Assembly (NCBI GenBank): GCA_049670505.1
Contig: JBATTK010000014.1
Span: forward strand, 1-45,294
Length of the DNA stretch: 45,294 nt
Direction of reading: 5' to 3'
Source of the DNA: JBATTK01 sp049670505
GTDB lineage: Bacteria; Bacteroidota; Bacteroidia; Flavobacteriales; Flavobacteriaceae
Every line of letters starts with the position of its first letter. Position 1 is the first letter of the stretch. Shown here piece after piece: positions 25,875 to 35,657 of this stretch. Position numbers and translations under genes: made by a program. Below the pieces are notes generated by a model. The model was not told where the DNA came from. It made no database searches and was given only the letters and a program-made list of their open reading frames with translations.

Positions 25875-28800
25875 ATGAATCTAAAACAAATTAAAACCGC
25901 CTTCTTATGGGTAGGGTTATTATGCGCCTCAGTTGTATGCGGACAGACTGTTACAGGTGTTGTATCTGACGGTAGTCTTCCATTGGCAGGTGCTAGTATT
26001 ATTGTCAAAGGAACAACAAATGGTGTAGTATCGGATTTTGATGGTCTATATACGATCAACAATGTTGCCGATGATGCCGTACTTGTCTTTAGCTATATTG
26101 GGTTTGCTTCACAGGAAATCCCGGTAAACGGCAGATCACAAATAAACGTATCATTATCCGAGGACACCAATCTACTGGACGAGGTGGTGGTGGTAGGATA
26201 CGGTACACAGAAAAAATCTACGCTAACAACTTCTATCGCTTCGGTGGATGGTAACGACATAAGAGAAATTCCTGCCGCCGATATTGCGCAAACGCTACAA
26301 GGTCGCGCCGCTGGTGTTGTTGTTACCAATACGGGTTCTCCAGGGGGTAGAACGGCCATCCGTATTAGAGGTCTGGGTACCTTTGGTGATGGTGATCCTT
26401 TATATGTTGTAGATGGGGTTTTCACCAATAGTATCAATAGTATCAATCCTTCAAGCATTGCAAAGGTAGATGTGCTCAAAGATGCGGCCGCTACCGCAAT
26501 ATATGGCTCAAGAGGGTCCAATGGTGTAATTATTATAACAACGGATAGGGGTACTACGGGCAAAACGTCTTTTAAATTCAACACCTACACGGGTTTTCAA
26601 CAATCCAACCAGAGATATGACCTGTTGAATACGGAACAGTATATACAGTATATAAGAGAGATTTCCGCCCAGTCTGACGGTGGTGGTCTGGTAGTAGGTA
26701 GAATTGCAAATGACCCCTCTTTTGATGGTAATGGAATAGATACGGATTGGCAAGACGAACTGTTTCGTTCGGCATCAATAACCAATTACGACTTTAATGC
26801 ATCAGGTGGTTCCGATAAAGGCAGGTTTAGTTTCGGTCTGTCCGCTTTTGACCAAGATGGTATTTATATAGACACCAATTTTCAACGGTACACTTTCAAC
26901 ATTACGAGCGAAGCTGAAATTTTTGAAAACTTTAAAGTGGGCGAGACCATGGCTTTGGGTTTTACAGAAACTATTGCCCCACAAATAAATGGTGGTCGTG
27001 AGCCGCTTTATAATATCATTGCCTCTTCACCATATCTCCCCGTGAGAGACGAAAATGGGGTCTTTACCAGTCCGGATTCACAGGATGTAAATAATTCTAG
27101 GAATCAGGTACTTGTTCAGGAAACAGATGATAATTTCAACAGAAATACCAGTATAATCGGTAGTTTATATGCTGAATTTCAACTTTTTAAAGGGCTAACC
27201 TTTAGATCACAGTATGGGATAGATTTATTTTACGATTTTCAGGATAATATTTCCAGAGCTTTCCAAACTACAGGTCAGTTCAATCAAGAATTTACCAGTA
27301 TTTTTAAGCAAAGGCGAAATAGGGTATCTAAAATTTTCACGAACACCCTTAATTACAATACCTCTCTCGGAAAACATAATTTTAACCTTACCTTGGTTTC
27401 GGAAAGACAGGATACCAAAGATGAAATCTCCAGGGGATCTTTGCAAACTACACTTTCGTCTCAAATTCCTGAACTTAATAACGGTATTGCTTCCAGTTTT
27501 ACGGTAACCGATAATTTAATTTCCTACCTAGGCCGTCTAAATTATGACTTTGACAACAAGTATCTGATCCAAGCATCCATCCGTAGGGATAAATCCTCCA
27601 TTTTTGCGCCAGGCAGACAAGTTGGCTGGTTTCCAGCGGCTTCAGTGGGTTGGGTAGCGTCAAACGAATCTTTTTTAGAGGACTCTTTTATCAATAATTT
27701 AAAGCTTAGGGCCAGTTACGGTGTTACCGGTAATAATAGGGTTGCAAGAAATTCGTCAGTAAATGTTTTTGAAGGCACATTGTCGCCACGTTTCAATTAT
27801 GTGATAGACGGAGAACTTACCCCTGGGGTTTCCATAAATGGAGGTAACAATTTTGACCTTACCTGGGAAGAATCCATCAAACAAAATTATGGTTTTGATC
27901 TTGGACTTTGGGACAATAAGTTTACGTTCTCTGCAGAATATTTTATTAACGGAAGCGATGGTTTAATCGTTGGTGAACCCCAAGCTCCTTCGGCAGGGGT
28001 ACCGGGAGACCCTATAACAGGGGTCAGTCTGTTTAGAAATGTGGGTGATGTAGAGGTAAAAGGTGTGGAACTAACTTTTGGATATAATGATTATGAAGGT
28101 GATTTCAAATGGAGCCTTTGGGCCAATATTTCCAACTCGGAAAGTGAAGTAACTTCCCTTGGAAAGGTAGATCAGATTCTACAAGGGGGATTTAATCCAC
28201 CTTTTTCCGAACAATTAACGAGAATTGCCCCAAACGAACCCTTGTTCCATTTTTTCGGATTTGAATTTGACGGTGTTTATGCAGATGAACAAGCTATCAT
28301 TGATGATATAGGCGCGGACAATCTTGATCCAGATTCAGGGCAGGCGTACATTGTACAACCGGGTGACGTTAGATATAGGGATATTAACGGCGATGGTGAT
28401 ATAACTGATGAAGACCGGGTCGTTATCGGAGACCCAAATCCCGACTTTACCTATGCTGCCAACCTAAGTGCCAATTATAAAGGTTGGGATGCCAGTGCAT
28501 TGATTACCGGAGTGCAAGGAGTTGACGCTTTGAACGCCAATACATGGTTCTTACAAGGTCAGGAAAATGTGGTGAACCACGGGACGGAAGTTTTAAGAAG
28601 ATGGCAAAACCCGGGAGATATTACCGATGTTCCAAGGTTTAGATTTGAAGGTAATAATCCGAATAATAGAATATCTACAAGATATATTGAAGATGCATCT
28701 TACGCCAGGTTAAGAAACGTTACTATAGGCTACTCACTCTCTGAAAACACCTTGAACGATGTGTTTAAAGGCATACTTAGTAAAGTTAGGCTCTATGTAC

Positions 28801-28958
28801 AAACGCAAAATTTAGTGACCTTGACGAAATACTCGGGCCTTGACCCGGAAATTGAGCCATTTTATAATGCTACCGGTCTGATCGTAGGATTAAATGTAGA
28901 TAGGGGAAGGGCACCGCAGCCCACCACATTTTTAGCAGGATTACAAGTAGAATTTTAA
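25875..28958 (+). CDS. SusC-type TonB-linked outer-membrane transporter
   Basis: 1027 residues from the ATG at 25875; the TTG three bases earlier is not needed. A signal peptide ('CASVVCGQ') leads into a carboxypeptidase-D regulatory domain ('TVTGVVSDGSLPLAGASIIV'), the conserved 'LDEVVVVGYGTQKKSTLTTS' bridge, the plug ('RIRGLGTFGDGDPLYVVDGV', 'YGSRGSNGVIIITT') and the 22-strand barrel, ending in 'FLAGLQVEF'. SusC carries oligosaccharides into the periplasm with TonB energy, capped by its SusD partner 150 bases downstream. The upstream sensor gene probably controls it. Length is normal and no frame damage is seen. Confidence 0.95.
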   Translation: MNLKQIKTAFLWVGLLCASVVCGQTVTGVVSDGSLPLAGASIIVKGTTNGVVSDFDGLYTINNVADDAVLVFSYIGFASQEIPVNGRSQINVSLSEDTNLLDEVVVVGYGTQKKSTLTTSIASVDGNDIREIPAADIAQTLQGRAAGVVVTNTGSPGGRTAIRIRGLGTFGDGDPLYVVDGVFTNSINSINPSSIAKVDVLKDAAATAIYGSRGSNGVIIITTDRGTTGKTSFKFNTYTGFQQSNQRYDLLNTEQYIQYIREISAQSDGGGLVVGRIANDPSFDGNGIDTDWQDELFRSASITNYDFNASGGSDKGRFSFGLSAFDQDGIYIDTNFQRYTFNITSEAEIFENFKVGETMALGFTETIAPQINGGREPLYNIIASSPYLPVRDENGVFTSPDSQDVNNSRNQVLVQETDDNFNRNTSIIGSLYAEFQLFKGLTFRSQYGIDLFYDFQDNISRAFQTTGQFNQEFTSIFKQRRNRVSKIFTNTLNYNTSLGKHNFNLTLVSERQDTKDEISRGSLQTTLSSQIPELNNGIASSFTVTDNLISYLGRLNYDFDNKYLIQASIRRDKSSIFAPGRQVGWFPAASVGWVASNESFLEDSFINNLKLRASYGVTGNNRVARNSSVNVFEGTLSPRFNYVIDGELTPGVSINGGNNFDLTWEESIKQNYGFDLGLWDNKFTFSAEYFINGSDGLIVGEPQAPSAGVPGDPITGVSLFRNVGDVEVKGVELTFGYNDYEGDFKWSLWANISNSESEVTSLGKVDQILQGGFNPPFSEQLTRIAPNEPLFHFFGFEFDGVYADEQAIIDDIGADNLDPDSGQAYIVQPGDVRYRDINGDGDITDEDRVVIGDPNPDFTYAANLSANYKGWDASALITGVQGVDALNANTWFLQGQENVVNHGTEVLRRWQNPGDITDVPRFRFEGNNPNNRISTRYIEDASYARLRNVTIGYSLSENTLNDVFKGILSKVRLYVQTQNLVTLTKYSGLDPEIEPFYNATGLIVGLNVDRGRAPQPTTFLAGLQVEF

Positions 28959-28967
28959 AAAAAAGAT

Positions 28968-29021
28968 ATGAAACGAGCATTAAGAAATTTTAAAAATTAC
29001 TTCACAAAAGGCAATGTTTAA
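28968..29021 (+). CDS. Possible 17-codon leader peptide between susC and susD
   Basis: ATG at 28968 to TAA at 29019-29021, in the gap between susC and susD, with A-rich sequence ahead of it. The peptide is basic (MKRALRNFKNYFTKGNV). It overlaps the first arm of the next hairpin and ends inside the second arm, so a ribosome on it would open that stem. The size is too small to exclude chance. Confidence 0.3.
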   Translation: MKRALRNFKNYFTKGNV

Positions 29022-29033
29022 AATTTTTAATGC
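28977..29033 (+). promoter_or_regulatory. Long inverted repeat between susC and susD
   Basis: Bases 28977-28994 and 29017-29033 are complementary over 17 pairs with a single bulged G. This is a long AT-rich stem with a 22-base loop. It starts 19 bases past the susC stop. A role in setting the susC:susD transcript ratio or protecting a processed 3' end would fit. Confidence 0.65.
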
Positions 29034-29072
29034 GAGAGCGTAGCGGTTACATACGTTCTCAATTTTTTAATT
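29034..29072 (+). terminator. Terminator-like hairpin immediately before susD
   Basis: Bases 29034-29042 pair with 29052-29060 (9 pairs, one G-T) around a 9-base loop, followed by AATTTTTTAATT. It resembles an intrinsic terminator, yet susD must be transcribed through it or from a promoter behind it, so partial termination is likely. Confidence 0.55.
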
Positions 29073-29107
29073 AATTCATTATCAAGAAATTAAAAAGATT
29101 TAAACTT

Positions 29108-30607
29108 ATGAAAAAAGGAGTAAACAAATTGATGATATATGTTCTGGGAGTATTTCTGGTAACAATATCTTGTAATGATGAAGTATCGGTCGAGAATACG
29201 AATGAACTGTCCCAAGACACTTTTTTTGAAAGTTTATCTCAAATTGAAGCCGCAGCAAATGCAGGGTATGCGCAACTACAAAATGGAGGATTGTATCAGC
29301 GCTACGGTTATATTTTGCCAGATTCATTTTCAGATGAAATGATTACCTCTACCGATCCCAACTTTATTCCCTCGTATCAATTTAAACTTACGCCTTCCCT
29401 TCTACAGACTTCTGCATATTGGAACAACTGCTATAATGGTATTGGCGCATGTAACTTTGTTATAGACAATGAAGACGTAATGCGGGCGAATAGTGAAGGA
29501 GCCGATTTTAGTGATGCCGATATTGATGATGCATTGGGGCAGGCACACTTTCTTAGAGGGCTCTATTATTTTCTGTTGGTCAAAAGATATGCAGGAGTCC
29601 CATTATTATTGGAAGTTCAAGAAGTGCCGGCAGGTCTTCCCAGAAGTACCAAAGATGAGGTATATGAAGTTATTATATCCGATTTGGAAAAGGCAGCTGA
29701 ACTATTATATGCCAAAAGCTCTACTGAGCAAGGAAGGGCTACACAAGGGGCTGCTTTGGGAATGTTAGGTAAAGTATACCTCTTTAGGGAGCGTTACCAA
29801 GATGCCAAAGAGGCACTTGGTCTAATTACGGATTATAGCCTACTTCCTTTAGAGGACTACAATGATAATTTTAATGAGTCCGGGGAACATAATGATGAAT
29901 CTATGTTCGAAGTGAATTTTTCCGGTGATGCCGAGGAATCCGATTTGTGGTCCCAAACGGGTATAGGTGTTTCAGAAGTTACTTTCCATGCCCAAGAATA
30001 TGCAGGATGGGGAAATGCAACACCTTCACAGAAAATGATAGATGAATTTGAAGAAGACGATCCCAGATTTAAATCGGCTATTTTGTTGGACGGAGACCCT
30101 TATGGTCCCGATAATGCATTTATCCATACGTTAAGAGATGCAACATGGTACAAATTCTCCCAATTGTACGAGAACGAAACCGTAACGCAAAACGGAAGTA
30201 CCAATGTGCGTTTTTTACGCTATGCGGATGTCATTTTAATGCAGGCCGAAGTAGAACATCGCTTAAACAACGATCCAGCGGCCATAGCCTTCTTAAATCA
30301 AATTAGGGAACGGGCAGAACTACCCCTTTATGGTACACAGGAAATGGATGATCGTGGGTATCCCGTAGCTACACCGGAAGGAGTGTTCAACGCCATTGTT
30401 CATGAACGAATGGTTGAGTTGTGCGGCGAACAGCATAGATATGATGATTTGGTAAGATGGGGCTTGGATGTCCAAGAACTTGCGGTTGATGACGATGGCA
30501 ACAGTAGGGGCTATAATCCAGATGTGCATCGTTTGATGCCCATACCGCAGGTTGAAATCGATGCCAATGATATGATCGGCCCGGAAGATCAAAATCCCGG
30601 ATATTGA
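29108..30607 (+). CDS. SusD/RagB-type glycan-binding lipoprotein
   Basis: 499 residues with a lipoprotein signal (Cys22 in 'FLVTISCNDE'; the acidic residues right after Cys favour surface export). The all-helical TPR scaffold of SusD is visible: 'AAANAGYAQLQNGG', 'QAHFLRGLYYFLLVKRYAGV', and at the C-terminus 'FLRYADVILMQAEVEHRLN', 'VHERMVELCGEQHRYDDLVR' and 'HRLMPIPQVEIDAN'. It caps SusC and binds glycan at the cell surface. The family's C-terminal SusD/RagB region is complete. The substrate cannot be read from sequence alone; nearby GH16 and GH5 suggest a beta-glucan. Confidence 0.95.
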   Translation: MKKGVNKLMIYVLGVFLVTISCNDEVSVENTNELSQDTFFESLSQIEAAANAGYAQLQNGGLYQRYGYILPDSFSDEMITSTDPNFIPSYQFKLTPSLLQTSAYWNNCYNGIGACNFVIDNEDVMRANSEGADFSDADIDDALGQAHFLRGLYYFLLVKRYAGVPLLLEVQEVPAGLPRSTKDEVYEVIISDLEKAAELLYAKSSTEQGRATQGAALGMLGKVYLFRERYQDAKEALGLITDYSLLPLEDYNDNFNESGEHNDESMFEVNFSGDAEESDLWSQTGIGVSEVTFHAQEYAGWGNATPSQKMIDEFEEDDPRFKSAILLDGDPYGPDNAFIHTLRDATWYKFSQLYENETVTQNGSTNVRFLRYADVILMQAEVEHRLNNDPAAIAFLNQIRERAELPLYGTQEMDDRGYPVATPEGVFNAIVHERMVELCGEQHRYDDLVRWGLDVQELAVDDDGNSRGYNPDVHRLMPIPQVEIDANDMIGPEDQNPGY

Positions 30608-30720
30608 TTATCCTGTAATTGGTAACAGAATAGGAGGGAAGAAGATTTTTCCTGTTCCCTGTTGTTGTACACCTCATTGTCCGTCAATTCTTAACTTTAC
30701 GGTAGCTATAAAAAATAGAA

Positions 30721-33700
30721 ATGTCAAAATATGTGATCGTTATCCTGGGAACACTACTTTTGTGGTCTTGTACCGATAAAGAATTGCCAAAAGCCAAAGA
30801 AAAAGTTGTTGTTCCCAATAAAATATTCAATAAATTAACAGCTGAAAATACAGGAGTAAAGTTTTCCAACATACTACAGGAGAATGATACCCTAAATTAT
30901 TTTACCTACCCCTATCTATACATGGGAGGCGGCATAGCCTCGGGAGATTTTAATAATGACGGGCTTATCGATTTGTTTTTTACCGGTAATATGGTAGACA
31001 ACAAACTGTACCTGAACAAAGGCAATCTTAGTTTTGAAGACATTACGGCTTCTGCCGGAATTTCCGGGGATAAACGATGGTATACCGGAACCACTATTGC
31101 AGATGTGAACAATGATGGATATTTAGACATTTATTGCCTTGTGGCGGGACAATCGGGCATAAAGGAGAACCAACTATACATCAATAACGGAGATCTGACG
31201 TTTACTGAAAAAGCAAAGGCCTACGGCCTTAATGATATAGGGAATAGTGTTGACGCTTCTTTTTTTGACTATGATCTAGATGGTGATCTAGACGTCTATG
31301 TAGCTAACTATCCCATAACGCCCTTCCAATACAATAGCATGAACTATAAAATGCGAATGGATCGCGTTACCGATGTTGAAACCGATAATTTGTATAGAAA
31401 CGATGGGGATACGTTTACAAAAGTAACCGAAGCCGCAAAGGTAAAGTTATATGGCTTGGCCTTAAGCGTAACGGTAAGCGACCTGAACGAAGATGGCTGG
31501 CCGGATATGTATATCTCAAATGATTTTGGTTCCCCGGATTGTATGTATTTGAACAACCAGGACGGAACCTTTAGAAACGCGATCAAAGAAACTACGGAGC
31601 ATACTTCTTTCTACGGGATGGGTGTGGATATCGCCGATTTTAATAACGATGGTTTTATGGATATCCTTCAAATGGATATGGATGCGGCCTCCAACCGTCG
31701 TTCCAAAGCCAATATGGCTAGCATGAACCCAACAATTTTTTCCAACATGGAAAAAGTCGGCTTCCAGTATCAGTTCATGCAAAATACGTTACAGGTGAAT
31801 TCAGGAATAAGCTATGGGGGCAATCCCAAGTTCAGCGATATTTCTAGATTGGCCGGTATTTCTTCTACGGACTGGAGTTGGGCTCCCTTATTTGCCGATT
31901 TTGACAATGACGGGTTAAAAGATATCTTCATCTCCAATGGTACACGTAGGGAAATCAATAACAAGGATTATTTTGCCCGACTAAAAGGAGAAAAAAAGGA
32001 TAAGGATAGTTTACTGGTAAAAAGTATGCGCATTCCCTCGGAAAAAATTGATAACTATATTTTTAAGAACAAAGGAGATTTTACTTTTGAACGCGCTAAT
32101 GATTATTGGGGAATAACACATGAGGGCTTCTCCAATGGAGCCGTCTACGTGGATTTGGATAATGATGGCGATTTGGAAATAGTAACCAACAATATCGATG
32201 AAGAAGTATCTATTTTTGAAAATACCAGTGCTTTAAATACCAATCATATTACCGTTCGTTTAAAAGGATACCCTAAAAACAGTTTTGGTCTGGGGAGTAA
32301 AGTCAGCCTAAAATCAGGCGAAATAACACAAGTTCAAGAGTTGACCCTAAGCCGTGGTTTTCAATCATCGGTGGCGCCCCAACTGCATTTTGGAACCGGT
32401 GAAATAGATGGTATTTCAGAACTGACGGTAACCTGGCCCAATGGAAAAACCAAGCAGCTCAAGAATCTAAAGACCAATCAAATTTTGACCATTGAATATG
32501 ATGGTTCCAGCCAAGAAGGCGTAGTTGAGAATACCCCTGAGGAAAGGCTTTTCAATAGTTTTCTACCGGACACTTTGGCGACTTACAAGCATAAGGAAAA
32601 TATATTCGATGATTTTAAAAATGAAATCTTGTTGCCCCATAAAACATCCCAATTTGGCCCGGGATTGGCCGTGAGCGACCTAAATGGAGACGGTCTGGAC
32701 GATTTTTATGTGGGTGCAGCTTCCAAATATCCCGGGGGTATGTATTTCCAGAATAAAGAAGGCGGTTTTACGCAACAAAAAACTAAAATTCTATTGGATG
32801 ATAGAATGTATGAAGATATTGGTTCGCTTATATTCGATGCCGACAATGATGGGGACAATGACCTGTATATTGTGAGTGGAGGGAATGAATTTAAGCGTTC
32901 CTCTGCCATGCTACAGGATAGGCTTTATGAAAATGACGGTAAAGGTAATTTTACCAAAAGCCTTTCCGCCCTTCCACGAATGATTACTAGTGGAAGTAGG
33001 GTGTACGCCAACGATTTTGACAAGGATGGCGATCTTGACCTTTTTGTCGGTGGAAGGCTTGTACCGGGCAATTATCCAAGTCCGGCAGATAGTTATATCC
33101 TAGAAAATGTAAGTACCATCGAAAATGCTAAATTCAGGGACATCACAGCAACTGTAGCCCCTAATTTTAGAAAAATGGGCCTGGTCACAAGTGCTATTTG
33201 GATGGATTATGACGAAGATGGATGGACAGATTTATTCGTTACCGGGGAATGGATGTCCATACGTGTTTTCAAGAATATAAACGGCAAGTTCCAGGAAACA
33301 ACCACAGCACTGGGTCTGGAAGATACCGTAGGCTGGTGGTTTAGTCTTGCACCTGGGGATTTTGATGGTGACGGTGATTTGGATATCATGGCGGGTAATT
33401 TGGGTTTAAATTACAAATACAAGGCCAAAGAAGATGAAACCTTTGATATCTATTTCAATGATTTTGACGGTAATAGACAAAACGATATTGTCCTCAGTTA
33501 TCATAATGAAGGTGAAAAATACCCGGTTCGCGGAAGAGAATGCTCTTCACAACAGATACCATCCATCAAGAAAAAATTTGAGAGTTACAATGAATTTTCA
33601 ACAGCTACCTTAACGGATGTTTACGACGAGGAAAAACTTGCAAAAGGGCTTCATTATCAGGTGAAATCTTTTGCAAGTGTGTATTTGGAAAATAAAAATG

Positions 33701-34041
33701 GCAAGTTTAGCATACATCAATTGCCCAATGAAGCCCAATTTGCTCCCATAAACCAAATTATTCCGGGGGATTTTAACAATGACGGGTCGCTAGACGTTAT
33801 TATAGCCGGGAATTTATACGCTTCCGAGGTTGAAACTCCTAGAGCGGATGGGGGACAAGGACTATTTTTAAAAGGAAATGGCAATGGTACTTTTGCTGGC
33901 GTACCCAGTTATGAAAGCGGTTTTTTTACCAACGGTGATGTGAAAGATTTGGGAGTGATCAAGGTAAAGGGGCAACCCTATATTATCTCCGCAAAAAGCA
34001 AGGACTTCCTTCAATTTATAAAGTACATCCCAAAGCCCTAA
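30721..34041 (+). CDS. VCBS/FG-GAP and ASPIC/UnbV repeat lipoprotein
   Basis: 1106 residues, lipoprotein signal ending 'LLWSCTDKE' (Cys17). I count about 14 Asp-rich calcium-loop motifs of the D-x-(N/D)-x-D-G-x-x-D type ('DFNNDGLIDLFF', 'DVNNDGYLDIY', 'DFDNDGLKDIFI', 'DFDKDGDLDLFV', 'DFDGDGDLDIMA' and others). These form FG-GAP/VCBS propellers, with an ASPIC/UnbV domain near residues 520-595 ('ELTVTWPNGKTKQLKNLKT'). Such proteins often follow SusC/D genes in Flavobacteriia and probably bind polysaccharide outside the cell, calcium-dependently; no catalytic site is recognised. A hairpin overlaps its stop codon, and GH16 follows. Confidence 0.88.
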   Translation: MSKYVIVILGTLLLWSCTDKELPKAKEKVVVPNKIFNKLTAENTGVKFSNILQENDTLNYFTYPYLYMGGGIASGDFNNDGLIDLFFTGNMVDNKLYLNKGNLSFEDITASAGISGDKRWYTGTTIADVNNDGYLDIYCLVAGQSGIKENQLYINNGDLTFTEKAKAYGLNDIGNSVDASFFDYDLDGDLDVYVANYPITPFQYNSMNYKMRMDRVTDVETDNLYRNDGDTFTKVTEAAKVKLYGLALSVTVSDLNEDGWPDMYISNDFGSPDCMYLNNQDGTFRNAIKETTEHTSFYGMGVDIADFNNDGFMDILQMDMDAASNRRSKANMASMNPTIFSNMEKVGFQYQFMQNTLQVNSGISYGGNPKFSDISRLAGISSTDWSWAPLFADFDNDGLKDIFISNGTRREINNKDYFARLKGEKKDKDSLLVKSMRIPSEKIDNYIFKNKGDFTFERANDYWGITHEGFSNGAVYVDLDNDGDLEIVTNNIDEEVSIFENTSALNTNHITVRLKGYPKNSFGLGSKVSLKSGEITQVQELTLSRGFQSSVAPQLHFGTGEIDGISELTVTWPNGKTKQLKNLKTNQILTIEYDGSSQEGVVENTPEERLFNSFLPDTLATYKHKENIFDDFKNEILLPHKTSQFGPGLAVSDLNGDGLDDFYVGAASKYPGGMYFQNKEGGFTQQKTKILLDDRMYEDIGSLIFDADNDGDNDLYIVSGGNEFKRSSAMLQDRLYENDGKGNFTKSLSALPRMITSGSRVYANDFDKDGDLDLFVGGRLVPGNYPSPADSYILENVSTIENAKFRDITATVAPNFRKMGLVTSAIWMDYDEDGWTDLFVTGEWMSIRVFKNINGKFQETTTALGLEDTVGWWFSLAPGDFDGDGDLDIMAGNLGLNYKYKAKEDETFDIYFNDFDGNRQNDIVLSYHNEGEKYPVRGRECSSQQIPSIKKKFESYNEFSTATLTDVYDEEKLAKGLHYQVKSFASVYLENKNGKFSIHQLPNEAQFAPINQIIPGDFNNDGSLDVIIAGNLYASEVETPRADGGQGLFLKGNGNGTFAGVPSYESGFFTNGDVKDLGVIKVKGQPYIISAKSKDFLQFIKYIPKP

Positions 34042-34063
34042 ACTTTTAAGGGGTTTTAGGGCT
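34034..34063 (+). terminator. Hairpin across the VCBS stop codon
   Basis: AGCCCTAAA (34034-34042) pairs with TTTAGGGCT (34055-34063), nine perfect pairs including the stop codon. No T-run follows, so it may limit transcription or protect the mRNA rather than stop it fully. Confidence 0.4.
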
Positions 34064-34172
34064 GAATGCATCAAATTTATACGAGATGCTTCATACGTGT
34101 GCCTTAATGATTTGGCTTCCATGTAATTTTGTTGGACCGAATAATTTTTTAATTCGAAAAAAAATAATAGCT

Positions 34173-35060
34173 ATGAGAATATTTATTTTGGCATTGCTCC
34201 TATTGTCCTGTTCATCCCCTGAAACAAAGATTGTAAGAGTTGAAGAGCCGGTTTCGGATGTCCCTGTGAATCCGGAACCGGACCCGGATCCAGATTCTGA
34301 ACCAGGGACTGATTGGGTGATGATTTTTGAAGAAAATTTTGATGAAGTAAGTCTATCCGAATGGAGTGTTTGGCAAAGTGGCGCCTATAATGAAGAAATA
34401 CAATATTATAGGCCAGAGCAATTGGCAGTAGCTAATGGTATCCTTAGCATTAACGTTAAAAGGGAGGCAATAATAGGGGATACAGATCCGTTTGACGCTA
34501 CGCAAAAAGATTTTGAATATGTTTCCGGCCGATTGGAGACCAATACACAATTTGGCCCATCATCGGAAGAAGGAGAGCATGCTTATCGTATAATGGCACA
34601 TATAAAAATGCCTAGCGGAAATGGAATGTGGCCAGCATTTTGGACCGTAGGTGACGATTGGCCAACAAATGGCGAAATCGATATTATCGAAGCCAGGGGC
34701 AACGAACCTATGAAGTTCTCATCCAATATATTCTATGGCACGGCTCTCGGTGTTCCACTTACCAAAAACGATGAAACCACCATTACCGAATATGAACTTG
34801 ATGTTGATATAACGGCCGATTTCCATACCTACGAACTCATCTGGAGAGCGGATAGTCTTGAAATATATTTTGACGGGGAACTGTTGAAAAGATATGAGGC
34901 CAATGCCGATAACTATATTGCCGAGCTATTCAATAAAAAACATAATATTGTTCTCAATTGTGCAGTTGGCGGATTATTTTTCCCTCCGGATGCGGATTCT
35001 GCCGACTTTGCGGACGAAGCGTCCATGCAAATTGATTGGGTACGCGTGTTTAAACAATAA
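34173..35060 (+). CDS. GH16 beta-glucanase lipoprotein (laminarinase/lichenase type)
   Basis: An open frame continues upstream to 34086, but the ATG at 34173 gives a lipoprotein signal ('ILALLLLSCSSPE', Cys13), so 295 residues. After a Pro/Asp-rich linker (about residues 31-47) comes the GH16 jelly roll: 'FEENFDEVSLSEWSVW', 'YVSGRLETN', 'MPSGNGMWPAFWTVG', and the active site E168-I-D170-I-I-E173 in 'NGEIDIIEARG' (nucleophile E168, acid/base E173). The E-x-D-x-x-E spacing belongs to laminarinase-like members that cut beta-1,3- or beta-1,3/1,4-glucan. It probably sits on the surface and starts glycan breakdown. It is the last plus-strand gene of the PUL. Confidence 0.93.
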   Translation: MRIFILALLLLSCSSPETKIVRVEEPVSDVPVNPEPDPDPDSEPGTDWVMIFEENFDEVSLSEWSVWQSGAYNEEIQYYRPEQLAVANGILSINVKREAIIGDTDPFDATQKDFEYVSGRLETNTQFGPSSEEGEHAYRIMAHIKMPSGNGMWPAFWTVGDDWPTNGEIDIIEARGNEPMKFSSNIFYGTALGVPLTKNDETTITEYELDVDITADFHTYELIWRADSLEIYFDGELLKRYEANADNYIAELFNKKHNIVLNCAVGGLFFPPDADSADFADEASMQIDWVRVFKQ

Positions 35061-35106
35061 ACGCTGCTTAAATCATATACAACGGGTTTAGTTAAACGTT
35101 CATATA

Positions 35107-35147
35107 AAAAAATCGGTTTGCAAGATTATCCGGTAAACCTATTTTTA
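35107..35147 (+). terminator. Intrinsic terminator after GH16
   Basis: AAAAAT then GGTTT (35108-35119) pair with AAACC then ATTTTT (35135-35146) across one mismatch, 46 bases past the stop. T-rich on the plus strand. Confidence 0.6.
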
Positions 35148-35199
35148 GAGGTCAGTAGATAAATACATAGGCTTTAATAGTTGAAGAGCCCGTTAGATA

Positions 35200-35322
35200 G
35201 GTCCTCCCCTTATTTCACTTGCATCCGACGAGCGACCAAAGGAGCGAGAGGAATGCATAGGTGCCGAAGGCGGAGGGGTTTCTTCGGAAGGCTATAAACC
35301 CTCAAAATAGTTTGGCCCCTCA
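35200..35322. other. GC-richer structured stretch in the GH16/binding-protein gap
   Basis: This stretch stands out by composition in an AT-rich gap. It contains GCCGAAGGC (35263-35271), TGCAT/ATGCA arms (35220-35224/35253-35257), and a stem GAGGG-TTT/AAA-CCCTC (35273-35281/35296-35303); the GAGGGG can alternatively pair with CCCCTC at 35316-35321. No gene is seen. A repeat element or small RNA are both possible. Elsewhere in the 597-base gap only the two terminators stand out. Confidence 0.4.
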
Positions 35323-35517
35323 AATAGCGGGATGGAATGCTTTGAGCTTAAGGAAGTGGTATTGCCCAATGCCAGTTTATAATACAATAACGGCTCGCTA
35401 TTATTCTAATATCCATTTATCCGTGTGGGCACCCTAGTCAAATACGTTTAAAAACAATTCAACCCTAGCATCATAGGTGTTGACATAAGCTAGGAAGGTT
35501 CCGGTCTTGGACATAAG

Positions 35518-35547
35518 AAAGCCGATAAATGAAAATTTATCGGCTTT
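35518..35547 (-). terminator. Strong bidirectional terminator of the GH5/binding-protein operon
   Basis: Thirteen perfect pairs (35518-35530 with 35535-35547) around a GAAA loop, with T-rich sequence on both strands. It is about 110 bases past the stop of the minus-strand binding protein and may also stop plus-strand read-through. Confidence 0.8.
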
Positions 35548-35657
35548 TCCTAACGCTTGAAATGTAAACTAACTAACTCAACTTTGATTATAATTTTAGA
35601 GACCGTTTTGAAATCAGGCAAAGGAATGCTTTCTAAGTATTACGCTTTTAGATGCTA

